From the NCBI RefSeq assembly GCF_012290005.1, contig NZ_JAAXMS010000005.1, positions 62,001 to 126,000 of the forward strand: a stretch of DNA of 64,000 bases, in the 5' to 3' direction. Source of the stretch: Crateriforma spongiae. Its GTDB lineage: Bacteria > Planctomycetota > Planctomycetia > Pirellulales > Pirellulaceae. This document shows, in pieces, positions 18,581-29,125 of the stretch (position 1 is its first letter; each line of letters starts with the position of its first letter). The position numbers were made by a program, and so were the translations under genes. The notes under the pieces are model-generated. The model searched no databases. It was not told the origin of the DNA and saw only the letters and a list, made by a program, of their open reading frames with translations.

Positions 18581-19842
18581 CCACCGACGATCGTATGGGT
18601 CACCATTGCTTCGAGTTGCTTTCCGTCAAGCGGGCTGCTCTTGCATCGCGATCGAAACTTTGATCCGTCGACAGTCCACTGAGCACCGGGATCAAAGATC
18701 ACGATATCGCCGGCTTGACCCACCGAAAGGCCACCGGCATCGATCCCGGCGATTCGTGCCGGTGCAGTCGACAGGCGGTCGATGGCGTCTGCCCATGTCA
18801 GGTGTCCGGGGCGGACCATGAATGTTGCGACACTAGATAGTGACGTTTCCAATGCCGCAGCACCAAAGGGCGCACGGTCCAGATCGTTGGACTTCTTTTC
18901 CGTCGCGCGAGGCATGTGTCCGCTGACGATCGCATCGATCGTTCCGTCGGCAATCGCCAGACGCAATGCTTCAACATGTCGAGGGCTGCGAAGTGGCGGG
19001 TGAACCTTGAAGCGTGAATCGTACGACCGCAATTCCGAATCGGTCAGGAACAGATTGTGCGGACATGACGAGGCGGTGACTTGGACGCCCCGTGATTTTA
19101 CGCGTCGCAACAAGTCAATCGAACCCATCGTGCTGACCGGTCCGACGTGCAACCATCCGCCAGTCGCTTCGGCCAAGCGGACGTCTCGTGCGACCGCCAA
19201 GTCTTCGGCTTCGGTTGGCAGACCGCGAAGCCCAAGGACAAGCGACACTTGGCCATCATGCATGACGCCGCTACTGGCCAGAACGGGGACTTCCGGTCGA
19301 TCAAAAATCGGTTTGTTCAGCATCCGACAGTACTCCAACGCTCGCTTCAGCAGGGCATCGTTAGGCATCGGGTAAGGTGCATCGCTGAACGCAACGGCGC
19401 CGGCATCGGACAGCAAGCCGAGTTCCGCCATCTGATCCGCTTCACGGCCCTTGCTGAGGCACGCGATCACGTGGACTCGGACGCCGCTAGCTTGTGCCGA
19501 TTTTTGTCGGACCAGTTCCACGGCCGCTGGTGTGTCGATGACCGGCGATGTGCTGGCGCTGCACAGTACGGACGTGTAACCGCCGGCCAACGCCGCATCG
19601 CTGCCGGTTTGAATGGACTCGTCTTCTTCGCGTCCCGGATCTCGAAGTTCCGCTGCTATGTCAACCAGCCCCGGTGCAACGATTTGTCCGGACGCGTTGA
19701 TGCGATCGGCGTCGTCGGGGACATCGCCGTCGGACGGATCGATTGCTGCGATGGTTCCATCGACGACCAGCAAGCGGGCGGGACCGTCCCATCCGACTGA
19801 CGGATCAACCAATCGGCCGTTTTCAATGAGCAATGCTGTCAT
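18556..19842 (-). CDS. Dihydroorotase-like protein lacking metal ligands (PyrC' type)
   Basis: By overall length (428 residues) and motifs this is a class I dihydroorotase/amidohydrolase: the N-terminal beta-sandwich, the G-L-V-D motif before the barrel and P-V-I-D-T-P-A later are all recognisable. The active site is not. The canonical D-x-H-x-H-L-R-E-P-G reads D61-I-A63-A-E65-L-R-D-P-G, so both first-strand histidines are gone. H-V-S-T has become P-V-S-T, the P-H-H segment reads P-H-N, and T-D-H-A-P-H reads S-G-H-M-P-R, losing the catalytic aspartate. This pattern matches the inactive PyrC' proteins that in some bacteria, such as Pseudomonas, hold the PyrB catalytic trimers together. It lies six bases downstream of pyrB. 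I infer a structural or regulatory role; an active dihydroorotase should exist elsewhere in the genome. Confidence 0.85.
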   Translation of the reverse strand: MTALLIENGRLVDPSVGWDGPARLLVVDGTIAAIDPSDGDVPDDADRINASGQIVAPGLVDIAAELRDPGREEDESIQTGSDAALAGGYTSVLCSASTSPVIDTPAAVELVRQKSAQASGVRVHVIACLSKGREADQMAELGLLSDAGAVAFSDAPYPMPNDALLKRALEYCRMLNKPIFDRPEVPVLASSGVMHDGQVSLVLGLRGLPTEAEDLAVARDVRLAEATGGWLHVGPVSTMGSIDLLRRVKSRGVQVTASSCPHNLFLTDSELRSYDSRFKVHPPLRSPRHVEALRLAIADGTIDAIVSGHMPRATEKKSNDLDRAPFGAAALETSLSSVATFMVRPGHLTWADAIDRLSTAPARIAGIDAGGLSVGQAGDIVIFDPGAQWTVDGSKFRSRCKSSPLDGKQLEAMVTHTIVGGQVKFARN

Positions 19843-19848
19843 CGTTGA

Positions 19849-20805
19849 TCAGACCTCTTGTTTCCCAGCCAACAACCAAAGTGCCGCCATCCGTACCGCG
19901 ATCCCATTGTTGACTTGTTCCAAAATGACGCTGTGCGGTCCGTCAGCGACTTCCGGAGTGATCTCCACGCCGCGATTGATTGGCCCGGGTGCCATGATCA
20001 GAATCCCGTCTTTGGATCGACGAACACGATCGCCGGTCATCGCATACAACGCCGCGTATTCTTGAACGCTGGGAAAAGGACGCGCCGATTGGCGTTCGAA
20101 TTGAATCCGCAGCAAATTCAACACATCGCATCGGGGAAGGATGTCGTCCAAACTGTACGAAACCTCGAATCCCAGTTCCGACCATCGTTGGCTGACCAAC
20201 GTCGGTGGGCCACAGATGATGACATGTGCCCCCAGTTTTTTCAGGCCCCAGATGTTGCTGCGGGCGGTTCGGCTATGAGCGATGTCGCCGACCAAGGCAA
20301 CGGTCAAGCCATCAATCTTTTCGCGATGCTGGCGGATCGTCAGCATATCTAAAAGGCCCTGGGTCGGATGTTCGTGGGGGCCATCGCCGGCGTTCAAGAC
20401 GCTGCAGTCCAGTTCGCGAGACAAGAGATGGGGCGTGCCCGGTGTGCTGTGTCGCGTGACCACCCAGTCGACACCCATCGATTCGATTGTCTTTGCGGTA
20501 TCGACAAACGATTCGCCTTTGGCAACGCTGCTACCGGCGCTGCTGAATTCCACCGTGTCGGCGCCCAGTCGCTTCGCTGCCAGAGAGAAACTGTTCCGCG
20601 TTCGCGTGCTGTTTTCGAAAAACAAATTGGCACAGGTCAGGCCGGTCAACAATGAAAGTTTGCGGCGACAACCGTCGGTCATGCGTTTCAATTTATCCGC
20701 CGTGTCCAACAGAATGACAATCTCTTCGGCCGACAGGCTTTCCAGGTCCAGCAAATGCCGACGAGTCCAATTCGCCGGATACTCAATGGTTTCCGCTGTC
20801 GACAT
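19849..20805 (-). CDS. pyrB: Aspartate carbamoyltransferase catalytic subunit
   Basis: PyrB condenses carbamoyl phosphate with aspartate in the second step of pyrimidine synthesis. The 318-residue protein shows the carbamoyl-phosphate loop F-F-E-N-S66-T-R-T69 and the H-P-T-Q-G-L-L-D motif, and the length is normal for a catalytic chain. Start at ATG 20805 is preferred over an in-frame TTG at 20820 because GGAGA lies just upstream of it. It follows the DUF423 gene by a few bases and runs into the dihydroorotase-like gene, so the two should be translated together and may form a PyrB/PyrC' complex. No pyrI regulatory-chain gene or pyrR attenuator hairpin is seen. Confidence 0.95.
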   Translation of the reverse strand: MSTAETIEYPANWTRRHLLDLESLSAEEIVILLDTADKLKRMTDGCRRKLSLLTGLTCANLFFENSTRTRNSFSLAAKRLGADTVEFSSAGSSVAKGESFVDTAKTIESMGVDWVVTRHSTPGTPHLLSRELDCSVLNAGDGPHEHPTQGLLDMLTIRQHREKIDGLTVALVGDIAHSRTARSNIWGLKKLGAHVIICGPPTLVSQRWSELGFEVSYSLDDILPRCDVLNLLRIQFERQSARPFPSVQEYAALYAMTGDRVRRSKDGILIMAPGPINRGVEITPEVADGPHSVILEQVNNGIAVRMAALWLLAGKQEV

Positions 20806-20816
20806 ATCGGTCTCCG

Positions 20817-21335
20817 TCAACGTGAGGCTCCCGACCGGTTTTCCGCCGAATCCGGCTCCGGTGCAATTGTCTGTGTTTCGCGGTGATGTTCGTCACCGTT
20901 TCGGACGGGGAAAAATCCGGCGATTGCTAACAGCGTCCATGCGGCGATCCATGCCAGGCCGCCCAGTGGCGTGATCGCGCCCAGCCATGGGGTGTTGGTC
21001 AAAACCAGTACGTACAGGCTGCCGGAGAATAGGAGGACACCGGTCCACATCAACCGGTATGTCCAACGCACGGTCCGGACTTGGCGTCGGCTTGTGGGCA
21101 AAGTCGACAATGCCAGCAGTGCGATTGCGTGAGCCAGGTGATAGCGGGCCCCCACATCAAATTGATCCAAGCGACGTTGGATCAAGAGCTGGTCCAAACC
21201 CATGGCGGATAAGTGATCGGGCAGTCCGTGGGCACCGAAAGCGCCGATCAAAACCGCCAACGCGCCACACACACCGGCCCAACCCAGCCAGCAGTGACTT
21301 TGAGCGTCGGTCGGCAAGCACGCCACGTTGATCAA
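20817..21335 (-). CDS. DUF423 family small membrane protein
   Basis: This protein of about 170 residues has four predicted membrane helices, the first holding the family signature [15 protein letters not shown]. It also has the [11 protein letters not shown] conserved block typical of DUF423 (YgdD-like) proteins. No function is established for the family. The start is either the TTG at 21335, overlapping the response-regulator stop in TTGA, or a GTG at 21326. The tight packing between a response regulator and pyrB suggests co-transcription, not shared biochemistry. The C-terminal 35 residues are hydrophilic and outside the domain. Confidence 0.85.
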   Translation of the reverse strand: MINVACLPTDAQSHCWLGWAGVCGALAVLIGAFGAHGLPDHLSAMGLDQLLIQRRLDQFDVGARYHLAHAIALLALSTLPTSRRQVRTVRWTYRLMWTGVLLFSGSLYVLVLTNTPWLGAITPLGGLAWIAAWTLLAIAGFFPVRNGDEHHRETQTIAPEPDSAENRSGASR

Positions 21336-21715
21336 TCCCGGTTCAGCAGGTTGTTGACCGCGTCGATCAAGCGGTCCATCGGAAACGGTTTGCGAATGTA
21401 TTCGCTGACGCCCAGCAATTCAGCATACGCCTGGTGACGGTGCCCTTCATTGCCCGTGATCATCACCACCGGAAGCGGATCGTCACGCATTCGCCGCAGT
21501 TTTTCCAAGACCAGAAATCCACTGCGTTTGGGCATCATCATGTCCAGGATCATCAGATCCGGGTTTTCTTGTTCGGCGACCGCCAAGCCCTGGTTTCCAT
21601 CACGCGCGATGACGACTTCGTAACCTTCGCCTTCAAGCGCATAGCGCACCGATTCGATGATTTCGGCATCGTCGTCGACGATCAGAATTCGTTTGCCGCT
21701 GGATTCAGCCGTCAC
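21332..21715 (-). CDS. Single-domain response regulator (CheY-like receiver)
   Basis: The 127-residue protein is a lone receiver domain. The acidic pocket is D-D-D in I-L-I-V-D-D-D, the phosphoacceptor is the Asp of L-M-I-L-D-M-M-M-P, the switch Thr is in V-M-I-T-G, and the Lys is in I-R-K-P-F-P. There is no output domain, so it acts by protein contact or as a relay. GTG at 21715 is chosen because the receiver fold starts seven residues later; the frame is open to 21823, but that segment is not family-like. It is the first gene of the RR-DUF423-pyrB-pyrC' cluster and has no adjacent histidine kinase. Confidence 0.88.
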   Translation of the reverse strand: MTAESSGKRILIVDDDAEIIESVRYALEGEGYEVVIARDGNQGLAVAEQENPDLMILDMMMPKRSGFLVLEKLRRMRDDPLPVVMITGNEGHRHQAYAELLGVSEYIRKPFPMDRLIDAVNNLLNRD

Positions 21716-21898
21716 TGGGAACCGCCTGGAAAAAGAAGCCACTCGGGGAGCATCATCGCCCGTGTGGAAACTTAACCACCGGCAAGCCCGGTCGACAAGC
21801 GGGGCGACGTAGAGAGTCGGCAAAGACCCGGGCCAATCCCGAGCATTTCCGATGACATCCGCCCCGGTTTGGCCGTCGAGTAAACCGCCGTCAAAGCG

Positions 21899-22753
21899 TC
21901 AATTCTGAGAGAAGCTCAGCGACGACGCGGTTTGCGGATCACCTTCGACACAGGCGTTTCCGGCGACGACGCGATTCATGATCCATTGGTTGACGTCAGA
22001 CAGTGTGACGGTGTTCATCTCGTCATCATCGACGTACTGCCGCACCTCGATGCGGCACTTGGTCATCAGCATTTGACGCAGATTGTCGGCCATTGTGGTG
22101 TTGTGGAAATGGTCGCCCTGCACTGCCCAGCTCCACAGCATGGGCAATCGCTGACGTCGCAGGTCATTCAAGTCGCTGAACAGCCGACGTCCTGTGGGTA
22201 AGGCACCACCCAAAGAGATCACGCCCGCGAAAACCTCGGGATGACGCAACGCCAAACGCAGCGCCATCGTGCCGCCACTGCGGTATCCAGCCAAAACAAT
22301 CCGGTTCGGGTGGATGGCAAATCGTCGTTTCGATTCGTCGATCACCGAATTGATTTGTCGCCAAGCCGATTGGACGGCCGCTTCCGTGTCGGACCAGTCA
22401 AATCGATGTCCGATCGCATCGCCGGCCTTCGCCCCACGGATGCCGACACCCACATAATTACGCAGGCTGATGTGCGGCATCACTTGTTCGATTTGGGTTT
22501 CGTTAAAACCGTCGTTGTGCAGCCAGATGACCAGCGGGTACTGGTAGCCCGGTTCATAGTGCAGCGGCAGCAGGAACGTTCGTGCCGCGGGCAATTCATC
22601 GGTCGAATCTTCGCGAACAATCGCCGACGAATCGGTCGTGGCGGTGACATCGTCGGACCAGCCGTACGGTTCGTCTTTCCATGGCGATTTCCATGTCTCC
22701 GAGGGCTCGGACGCTTCAGTGCTGAGACCGTCGGGGTCATGAAATCGTCGCAT
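21899..22753 (-). CDS. Alpha/beta-hydrolase fold protein with degenerate catalytic triad
   Basis: The 284 residues match the carboxylesterase/phospholipase-like branch of alpha/beta hydrolases: P-L-V-I-W-L-H-N-D-G-F (strand and oxyanion loop), then the nucleophile elbow at about residue 155, then Q-G-D-H-F-H in the position of the acid residue. The elbow reads A-G-Y-R-S-G-G where G-x-S-x-G is expected, so Arg occupies the nucleophile site and Ser is one place late. No histidine sits in the usual place after the last strand, where D-D-D-E-M-N-T is found. It may be a non-enzymatic relative. The N-terminal 50 residues are low-complexity. There is no signal peptide, and it is not in an operon with its neighbours. 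Confidence 0.7.
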   Translation of the reverse strand: MRRFHDPDGLSTEASEPSETWKSPWKDEPYGWSDDVTATTDSSAIVREDSTDELPAARTFLLPLHYEPGYQYPLVIWLHNDGFNETQIEQVMPHISLRNYVGVGIRGAKAGDAIGHRFDWSDTEAAVQSAWRQINSVIDESKRRFAIHPNRIVLAGYRSGGTMALRLALRHPEVFAGVISLGGALPTGRRLFSDLNDLRRQRLPMLWSWAVQGDHFHNTTMADNLRQMLMTKCRIEVRQYVDDDEMNTVTLSDVNQWIMNRVVAGNACVEGDPQTASSLSFSQN

Positions 22754-23298
22754 GGTTTCTTTGGAAGGAGGAACGTGCGGCGGACAAGGCGAGAGGCGGA
22801 GGAGACGCGAAAGCGGCCAACAGTGGTGCGGCCACTTTGCCGAACACTGAACACCGGTTTCACGCCAGATAAGCGGAAGGTTAGGCGTCGCGCAAGACCG
22901 GTGTCAATGTCGATGAGGCTGGCAAAAAGCGGAGCAACCGAATGGCATTCCGTTTCAAAGCAATAACGCGAAAATCATGACCCTGGCGTGCCTCAAGCGT
23001 CCACCTTGGACCAGCCATGACGCTAGCAATGACTTGTTCGGATTGACTGCGTTTTGCGATCGGCGGATCTGATCAATGAACTTGCCCGGCATGCATCGCC
23101 GTAGTCGAAGTCGCGAGCGTCATGCTCGCGTCTTGGATAACCGGATCGTGTTTGATCGTGATGATGCCAACGCAATCCGATCGATGCGAATGAATTCGGT
23201 CATGCCCGATCCGTACGCCGTGTGGGCGAGCCTCGTGGGATCAACGAAGGCAAGGCACGCGATGTGCAAACACGGCATCGGAATCTTCGAATCGGGAT
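22754..23298. other. Intergenic region with one palindromic element
   Basis: I see no gene in these 545 bases between the hydrolase-like gene and mdh. The only structure I can point to is the 7-bp inverted repeat at 23112-23130. No T-run follows on either strand, so mdh transcription has no obvious intrinsic terminator here. Confidence 0.5.
23112..23130. repeat. Short palindromic element CGCGAGC-N5-GCTCGCG
   Basis: CGCGAGC (23112-23118) and GCTCGCG (23124-23130) form a perfect 7-bp stem with a 5-base loop. It is free-standing in a long intergenic gap and lacks a T-run, so it looks more like a dispersed palindromic repeat than a terminator. Whether it recurs in the genome cannot be seen from one window. 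Confidence 0.4.
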
Positions 23299-24575
<1,277 letters not shown>

Positions 24576-25388
24576 CTAACCGAATTGCGATGGCGGATCG
24601 GGTTGTTGCCAAACACTCATGCCGCCATCGACCAACAACGTTTGACCGTGGACGTGACGCGCCGCCTGGGACAGCAGGAATACGACCGCGTCGCCGCAGA
24701 CATCCGCATCGGGAACCCGGCCGTTGGGTGTGTGCAATTCCATCCATTCTTGCAAGCGGTTTTGGTCAAGCGCCGGTCCGGTCAGCGGCGTGCGGACCAG
24801 GCCCGGCGCCATGCTGTTGACGCGAATGCCGTGCGGTGCCAAAGCGACGCAAAGCGATCGCACCATTGCCGCAACGGCGCCTTTGCTGGTGTCATACGCG
24901 GTGTGGTCGGCTTCGGCCAGCAAGCCGTTGATGGAACCGGTAAAGACCACTCGGCCATCGATGCCTCTTGCGATCCAGTGTCGCGCAAACGCTTGTGTCA
25001 GGAAATAACCGGACGCGACGTTCAGATTCATCGTCGTCTGGTACGTCGACCAATCCATTTCCAAGAATGGACGATCGATGTAGGTCCCCACGTTGTTGAC
25101 CAACAAACCCAGGTCGGGAAAACGATCCAACGCGGCGGCCAAGATGTCATCGACGTATCGCTGGGGTGGTTGCGAAAGGTCGGCGACCAGCAATTCGCCT
25201 TGGCGACCGTGCCGTCGGATGTCGTCCAAGACTTCCTGGGCCGAAGCGTCGTCGCGAACGCCGACCACGATCACATCAGCGCCCGCCCGCGCCACCGCTC
25301 GTGCGATCGCGGCGCCCACGCCTTGAGTCCCGCCGGTGACCAAGGCTTGACGACCGGCCAGCGAAAACACGTTGTCGGATTCGGTCAT
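24576..25388 (-). CDS. Short-chain dehydrogenase/reductase (SDR), classical type
   Basis: The 270-residue protein is an NAD(P)-dependent oxidoreductase of the classical SDR class. The cofactor loop T-G-G-T-Q-G-V-G is at residues 18-25, N-N-V-G at 98-101, and the catalytic Ser152, Tyr165 and Lys169 are in place (Y-D-T-S-K). The C-terminal L-L-V-D-G-G-M-S is also standard. The start at 25388 is set by the fold; an open frame reaches 25718 but overlaps the real upstream gene out of frame. It starts 10 bases after the DUF6807 gene, and the pair is likely one operon. That linkage points to sugar or polyol metabolism, but the substrate is unknown. Confidence 0.9.
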   Translation of the reverse strand: MTESDNVFSLAGRQALVTGGTQGVGAAIARAVARAGADVIVVGVRDDASAQEVLDDIRRHGRQGELLVADLSQPPQRYVDDILAAALDRFPDLGLLVNNVGTYIDRPFLEMDWSTYQTTMNLNVASGYFLTQAFARHWIARGIDGRVVFTGSINGLLAEADHTAYDTSKGAVAAMVRSLCVALAPHGIRVNSMAPGLVRTPLTGPALDQNRLQEWMELHTPNGRVPDADVCGDAVVFLLSQAARHVHGQTLLVDGGMSVWQQPDPPSQFG

Positions 25389-25398
25389 CGTGATGCTG

Positions 25399-26514
25399 TC
25401 ATTGTCCGGTGACCGGCGATACGGCGGACGTCGCGTATGCTTGTTCGTCGGCCAGGGTTTGCTGGCGGTCAAACGGTCCGTCATGGACGACGACGCGGTG
25501 GAACATGTCAATCGATTCACCGGCCGGCAAGCGATAGCCGTCGGTCTTGGGGCCGCCTTCGAAATGATGCACGCCGAACGGGTTGGCCGCGAACAATCCA
25601 TAGGTCCGCACATGCCAGCGGCAGGGCGCGGCGTGGCTGGACGGGTGGTAGTGGATGGTGATCCCGGCATTGGGCAACGCCTTAAGTGTTTCATCATCAG
25701 CGTCGCTTTCGGTGGCACTGTCCGGTGCCGGACCGGTGTAGTCGACCCAAGGCGAAGCTTTGCCCCACGCCTCGCTGCCCTGATCGCCCGTTTTGTTGAC
25801 GATGCTGCCCCCCAGTTTCGCGTCGACCTTCATCGGCCCGGCAACCCGAACGCCGAAGGTGCCTTCCTTGGTATCGCCGAAATGGACTTCGTCATCGCCG
25901 GCGGTCAAACGAAAGTCGCAATCGATGACCAAACGTGCTTTGCCATGAGCGTCTTGAGCCAAACGGAACGTGAATCGACGGTGATCGGACAAGACACGCT
26001 TGCCTTCGGTCGAAAGCCAGTCGTTGGTGGTTTCGATCGTCGCCGAACCGTCGTCGTTGGCGCTGGCCCGGCCGGCAGTTTGTCGGATCGTACCGCCCTG
26101 ACGTTCTTCACTGGTCGACCAGAAGTCTTGATCGTTCACTTCGCCGTGGGTCAGCCATAGTGATCGATGGTGTGGGTGATCGTCACGTGTTTTCGCCCCC
26201 CGTGGACCCATCGGATAGTCGCGCACCACGCGGCGACCAGCCGGGCTGTGGATGGGGTAAACAATCGGTTTGCCGGCTGAATCCGCCACGTAGCCCGCGA
26301 TCACTTCATCACCAGACAGGATCGTCCAGCCTTGTCCTTCGTCCGCCGGAACGACCGTCAACGCGCCGGTTGCAGCCGCCGTGGTCGTTTCCGCTACAAC
26401 CGCTTGACCGCAAGCCAAAACGACAGCGGCAAACGCCAAGCATGCCACCGGTTGAAACACGGATCGATGGAAACTTTCGAAACGAAAAGGACTCGCGCCA
26501 AGATTCAGATTCAT
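25399..26514 (-). CDS. Exported DUF6807 (PmoA-like) family protein
   Basis: The 371-residue protein has an N-terminal signal sequence (hydrophobic core P-V-A-C-L-A-F-A-A-V-V-L-A-C-G, cleavage probably after A-V-V-A). Most of the remainder matches the family annotated as PmoA or DUF6807, recognisable by D-D-H-P-H-H-R-S-L-W-L-T-H-G and the later H-Y-H-P-S-S-H motif; the two His-rich segments look like a metal or ligand site. The name PmoA comes from early annotation and does not mean methane monooxygenase. These proteins are very common in planctomycetes, often with sugar dehydrogenases, so an extracytoplasmic carbohydrate role is plausible. It is the first gene of a two-gene operon with the SDR. 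Confidence 0.85.
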   Translation of the reverse strand: MNLNLGASPFRFESFHRSVFQPVACLAFAAVVLACGQAVVAETTTAAATGALTVVPADEGQGWTILSGDEVIAGYVADSAGKPIVYPIHSPAGRRVVRDYPMGPRGAKTRDDHPHHRSLWLTHGEVNDQDFWSTSEERQGGTIRQTAGRASANDDGSATIETTNDWLSTEGKRVLSDHRRFTFRLAQDAHGKARLVIDCDFRLTAGDDEVHFGDTKEGTFGVRVAGPMKVDAKLGGSIVNKTGDQGSEAWGKASPWVDYTGPAPDSATESDADDETLKALPNAGITIHYHPSSHAAPCRWHVRTYGLFAANPFGVHHFEGGPKTDGYRLPAGESIDMFHRVVVHDGPFDRQQTLADEQAYATSAVSPVTGQ

Positions 26515-26944
26515 AGTCAGCGTGCGAAGTAATTGGGGGGACAGGGTAGTTGGGGGGGCGGGGCCGGCAGCGGGTGGGGCCGATCAACCTTACGGCGAAC
26601 GGGCTCCCCGTTGTCGGCCGGGCTCTTCGGGGGGATGGGTGGGAATCCGCCGCGTGATTTCACGACGGAAGCTCCATTTTTATCAAATCTGGTCATCGAC
26701 AACGGGTTCAAAGGCGTGTTGCCGGCGTTAGCAAACTCGGGCGGGCGGATCCGTTGGCGCAAATCGACGCAGCGTCGAAACGTTCGTTCACCAAAAACCG
26801 ATTCCAGATCTTGTTTTAGCGGCTATGATATTAACATTGCCGGCCCGCAATGGTCGCTGGTGATCCCTTTTCTGTTTTCTTCGCGGCATGACGTCGCGGA
26901 CGACTTTGCTCAGTCTCGTTTTTTCGCAGAGGTCGGTTTTGACA
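26515..26944. other. Divergent promoter region with G-quadruplex-prone tract
   Basis: No gene is seen between the divergent DUF6807 and DUF1549 genes. Bases 26535-26563 read G6-N3-G3-N5-G7-C-G4 on the + strand, which could fold as a G-quadruplex close to the start of the DUF6807 gene. An AT-rich patch near 26800-26880, with CGGCTATGATATTAACATTG around 26820, is the best place for a + strand promoter, but I cannot fix its boxes. Confidence 0.5.
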
Positions 26945-29005
26945 ATGTCGTTCCTTCGGGCCGGCGGTCGCGCCGGATCCACTGACCCACAGATCGCTGA
27001 TTTGCAGGCCACCAAGGATTCCCCAATAGCCAGCCCGCGTGTTGGAAGCCGTGTTCGTGGTTGGGTTTGCATGTTGGTCTGTTTGCTGATGGCGGCCGGT
27101 TCAGCGGTTCCCGCGACGGCACAGCAAAACCGTGGCAAAGGCAAACCGGCGGCAAAGAAACCGGCGCCGCCGAAGATCCGGCTGCCCGAAAGCGTGCGAC
27201 GGGCTCCCAAGTCGACGATGAAGGTCACCGGTGTCGGCCGATCGTCTCGCAGCGAAGCCCAGTTGATGGCGGCGGAAATTGACCGCTTGATTGAACGTGC
27301 GTTGGTCCAAGGCGGACAATTGCCCAATGACATGACGGACGATTCGACGTTCGTCCGACGCGTCTATTTGGATGTCGCCGGCCGCATCCCAACGTTGCAA
27401 GAGACGCAAGCGTTTTTGGATTCGGATGATCCGATGAAACGCGAAGAATTGATCGACCAGTTGTTGGGCAGCCCCGATTCGGTCAGCCACTTCTACAACG
27501 TCTGGGCGGACACTCTGCGGATCGTCGATCGACCGCAGCCCAACATTATTGGCAACCCGTTTTCGCACTACGTCAAGGAAGCCATTCGCACAAACAAGCC
27601 CTATGACGACTGGGTTTATGAAATGCTGACGGCCGACGGGAAATCATGGACGAATCCCGCGGTGGGCTATCAGTTGCGTGATGACGGCATGGCGTTGCCG
27701 TACATCGACAACACGGTACGTGTCTTCTTGGGAACCCAGATCGGATGCGCCCAGTGTCACGATCACCCCTTCGCCAATTGGACGCAGTACCAGTTCTATG
27801 AATTGGCCGCCTTCACCGCAGGCGTGCGGACGCGAATCCAGCGTGGCGACCCGGGTTTCGAAAAACAGAATCCTGCCCAGAAGTTGATCAACCAAGCCAA
27901 GAACGACTTTGACAAAGGCCGTGTGCCGGGATACTTCCAGCGTCTCGCTCGTGCGAACACCTATGTCGTCAGCGAAAAACCACGCAAGCTCCGTTTGCCT
28001 AAAGACTATGCGTACACCGACGCCAAGCCGGGTGAAGTCGTTGAACCCGCGGTGCCGTGGGGCGAAGTTCCCGATTCGAATCAGTTCAAAACGCCGCGCC
28101 AAAAGTTCGCCGCGTGGTTGACGTCGCCGGAGAACCCTCAGTTCAGCAAGATGATCGCCAATCGTCTGTGGCGACAATTCACCGGCGTCGGCTTGGTCGA
28201 ACCCGTGGACGATTTCAACGACGACAATCCGCCCAGCAACGAAGCGTTGATGGAATACCTGGCCACCGCGATGGTCGACACCGGTTTCGACATGAAGCAG
28301 TGGATGCGCGGCGTGCTGTACAGCAAAACGTATCAACGTGAATCGGCGGTTTACGATCCGACGTCCGACGAACCGTTCCTGTACGCCGGTCCTGCAATCC
28401 GGCGAATGTCGGCGGAACAGGTTTGGGATTCAATGTTGACCCTGGCCGTGGTCAACCCGATGCCGTTTCAACGTCCGTCGGCGAAAGACTATGCCGACGT
28501 GGTGGACATTGATTTTTCAAAGATCACGTATCAACAGTTGAAGCAACAGTCGGAAAAGTTCCGCGATACATACTTTGCCGCCGGATACAACCGATCGTTG
28601 AACCAGCACGCATACAAAGGCAACGTGCTTTGCCGGGCCAGTGAGTTGCCCAGCCCGGCCCCCAGCCAACACTTTTTGCGACAGTTCGGCCAGGGGGATC
28701 GGGAAACCATCAACGGTGCTGAATTGTCTGCGACGGTGCCCCAGATTTTGGCGATGTTCAATGGCCCGATCACTCACGTGATGTTGGAAGCGGGGTCGTC
28801 GATCGTCGACAACGTCTCGTCCCAGCGGACCGTTCGTGATCGCATCGATGCGGTGTTTTTGTCGGTTCTGTCGCGTCGCCCCAGCAGCATCGATCGCGGT
28901 GTGGCGTCCAGCGAATTGAAACGCGAACAAGCACGTCCTCACGTCGCCTTTGGCAACATCATTTGGGCGCTGTTGAACACTCGCGAATTCATGTTCATCC
29001 ACTGA
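26945..29005 (+). CDS. Exported DUF1549/DUF1553 domain protein
   Basis: The 686-residue protein starts at ATG 26945, with AGAGGT about 12 bases upstream. A Sec-type signal begins after 35 residues (V-C-M-L-V-C-L-L-M-A-A-G-S-A), followed by a Lys/Pro-rich linker. DUF1549 is recognisable from R-R-V-Y-L-D-V-A-G-R-I-P-T and from I-G-C-A-Q-C-H-D-H-P-F-A-N-W; DUF1553 from N-R-L-W-R-Q-F-T-G-V-G-L-V-E-P and the C-terminal R-P-S-S half. Many relatives also carry a haem-binding cytochrome domain; here C-A-Q-C-H is the only C-x-x-C-H and it belongs to DUF1549, so I do not claim haem binding. It is followed by the DUF1501 gene, the usual pairing in planctomycetes. The function is unknown, though a role in processing sulfated polysaccharides has been suggested for such pairs. 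Confidence 0.92.
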   Translation: MSFLRAGGRAGSTDPQIADLQATKDSPIASPRVGSRVRGWVCMLVCLLMAAGSAVPATAQQNRGKGKPAAKKPAPPKIRLPESVRRAPKSTMKVTGVGRSSRSEAQLMAAEIDRLIERALVQGGQLPNDMTDDSTFVRRVYLDVAGRIPTLQETQAFLDSDDPMKREELIDQLLGSPDSVSHFYNVWADTLRIVDRPQPNIIGNPFSHYVKEAIRTNKPYDDWVYEMLTADGKSWTNPAVGYQLRDDGMALPYIDNTVRVFLGTQIGCAQCHDHPFANWTQYQFYELAAFTAGVRTRIQRGDPGFEKQNPAQKLINQAKNDFDKGRVPGYFQRLARANTYVVSEKPRKLRLPKDYAYTDAKPGEVVEPAVPWGEVPDSNQFKTPRQKFAAWLTSPENPQFSKMIANRLWRQFTGVGLVEPVDDFNDDNPPSNEALMEYLATAMVDTGFDMKQWMRGVLYSKTYQRESAVYDPTSDEPFLYAGPAIRRMSAEQVWDSMLTLAVVNPMPFQRPSAKDYADVVDIDFSKITYQQLKQQSEKFRDTYFAAGYNRSLNQHAYKGNVLCRASELPSPAPSQHFLRQFGQGDRETINGAELSATVPQILAMFNGPITHVMLEAGSSIVDNVSSQRTVRDRIDAVFLSVLSRRPSSIDRGVASSELKREQARPHVAFGNIIWALLNTREFMFIH

Positions 29006-29125
29006 TTCATTTGCCGTTGCGGTTTCGGTTTGACGGTTCGACCGATCAACCGGTGCCGGCAGGGCGACGCCGGAAAACCCTTTTCGCACTCGTCATCGTT
29101 TCCTTTCATCCAGGTCAACATCGCG

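Noticed and set aside
27735-27765. C-A-Q-C-H motif of the DUF1549 protein as a haem site
   Set aside because: This motif belongs to the DUF1549 domain itself, and no separate cytochrome domain is present.
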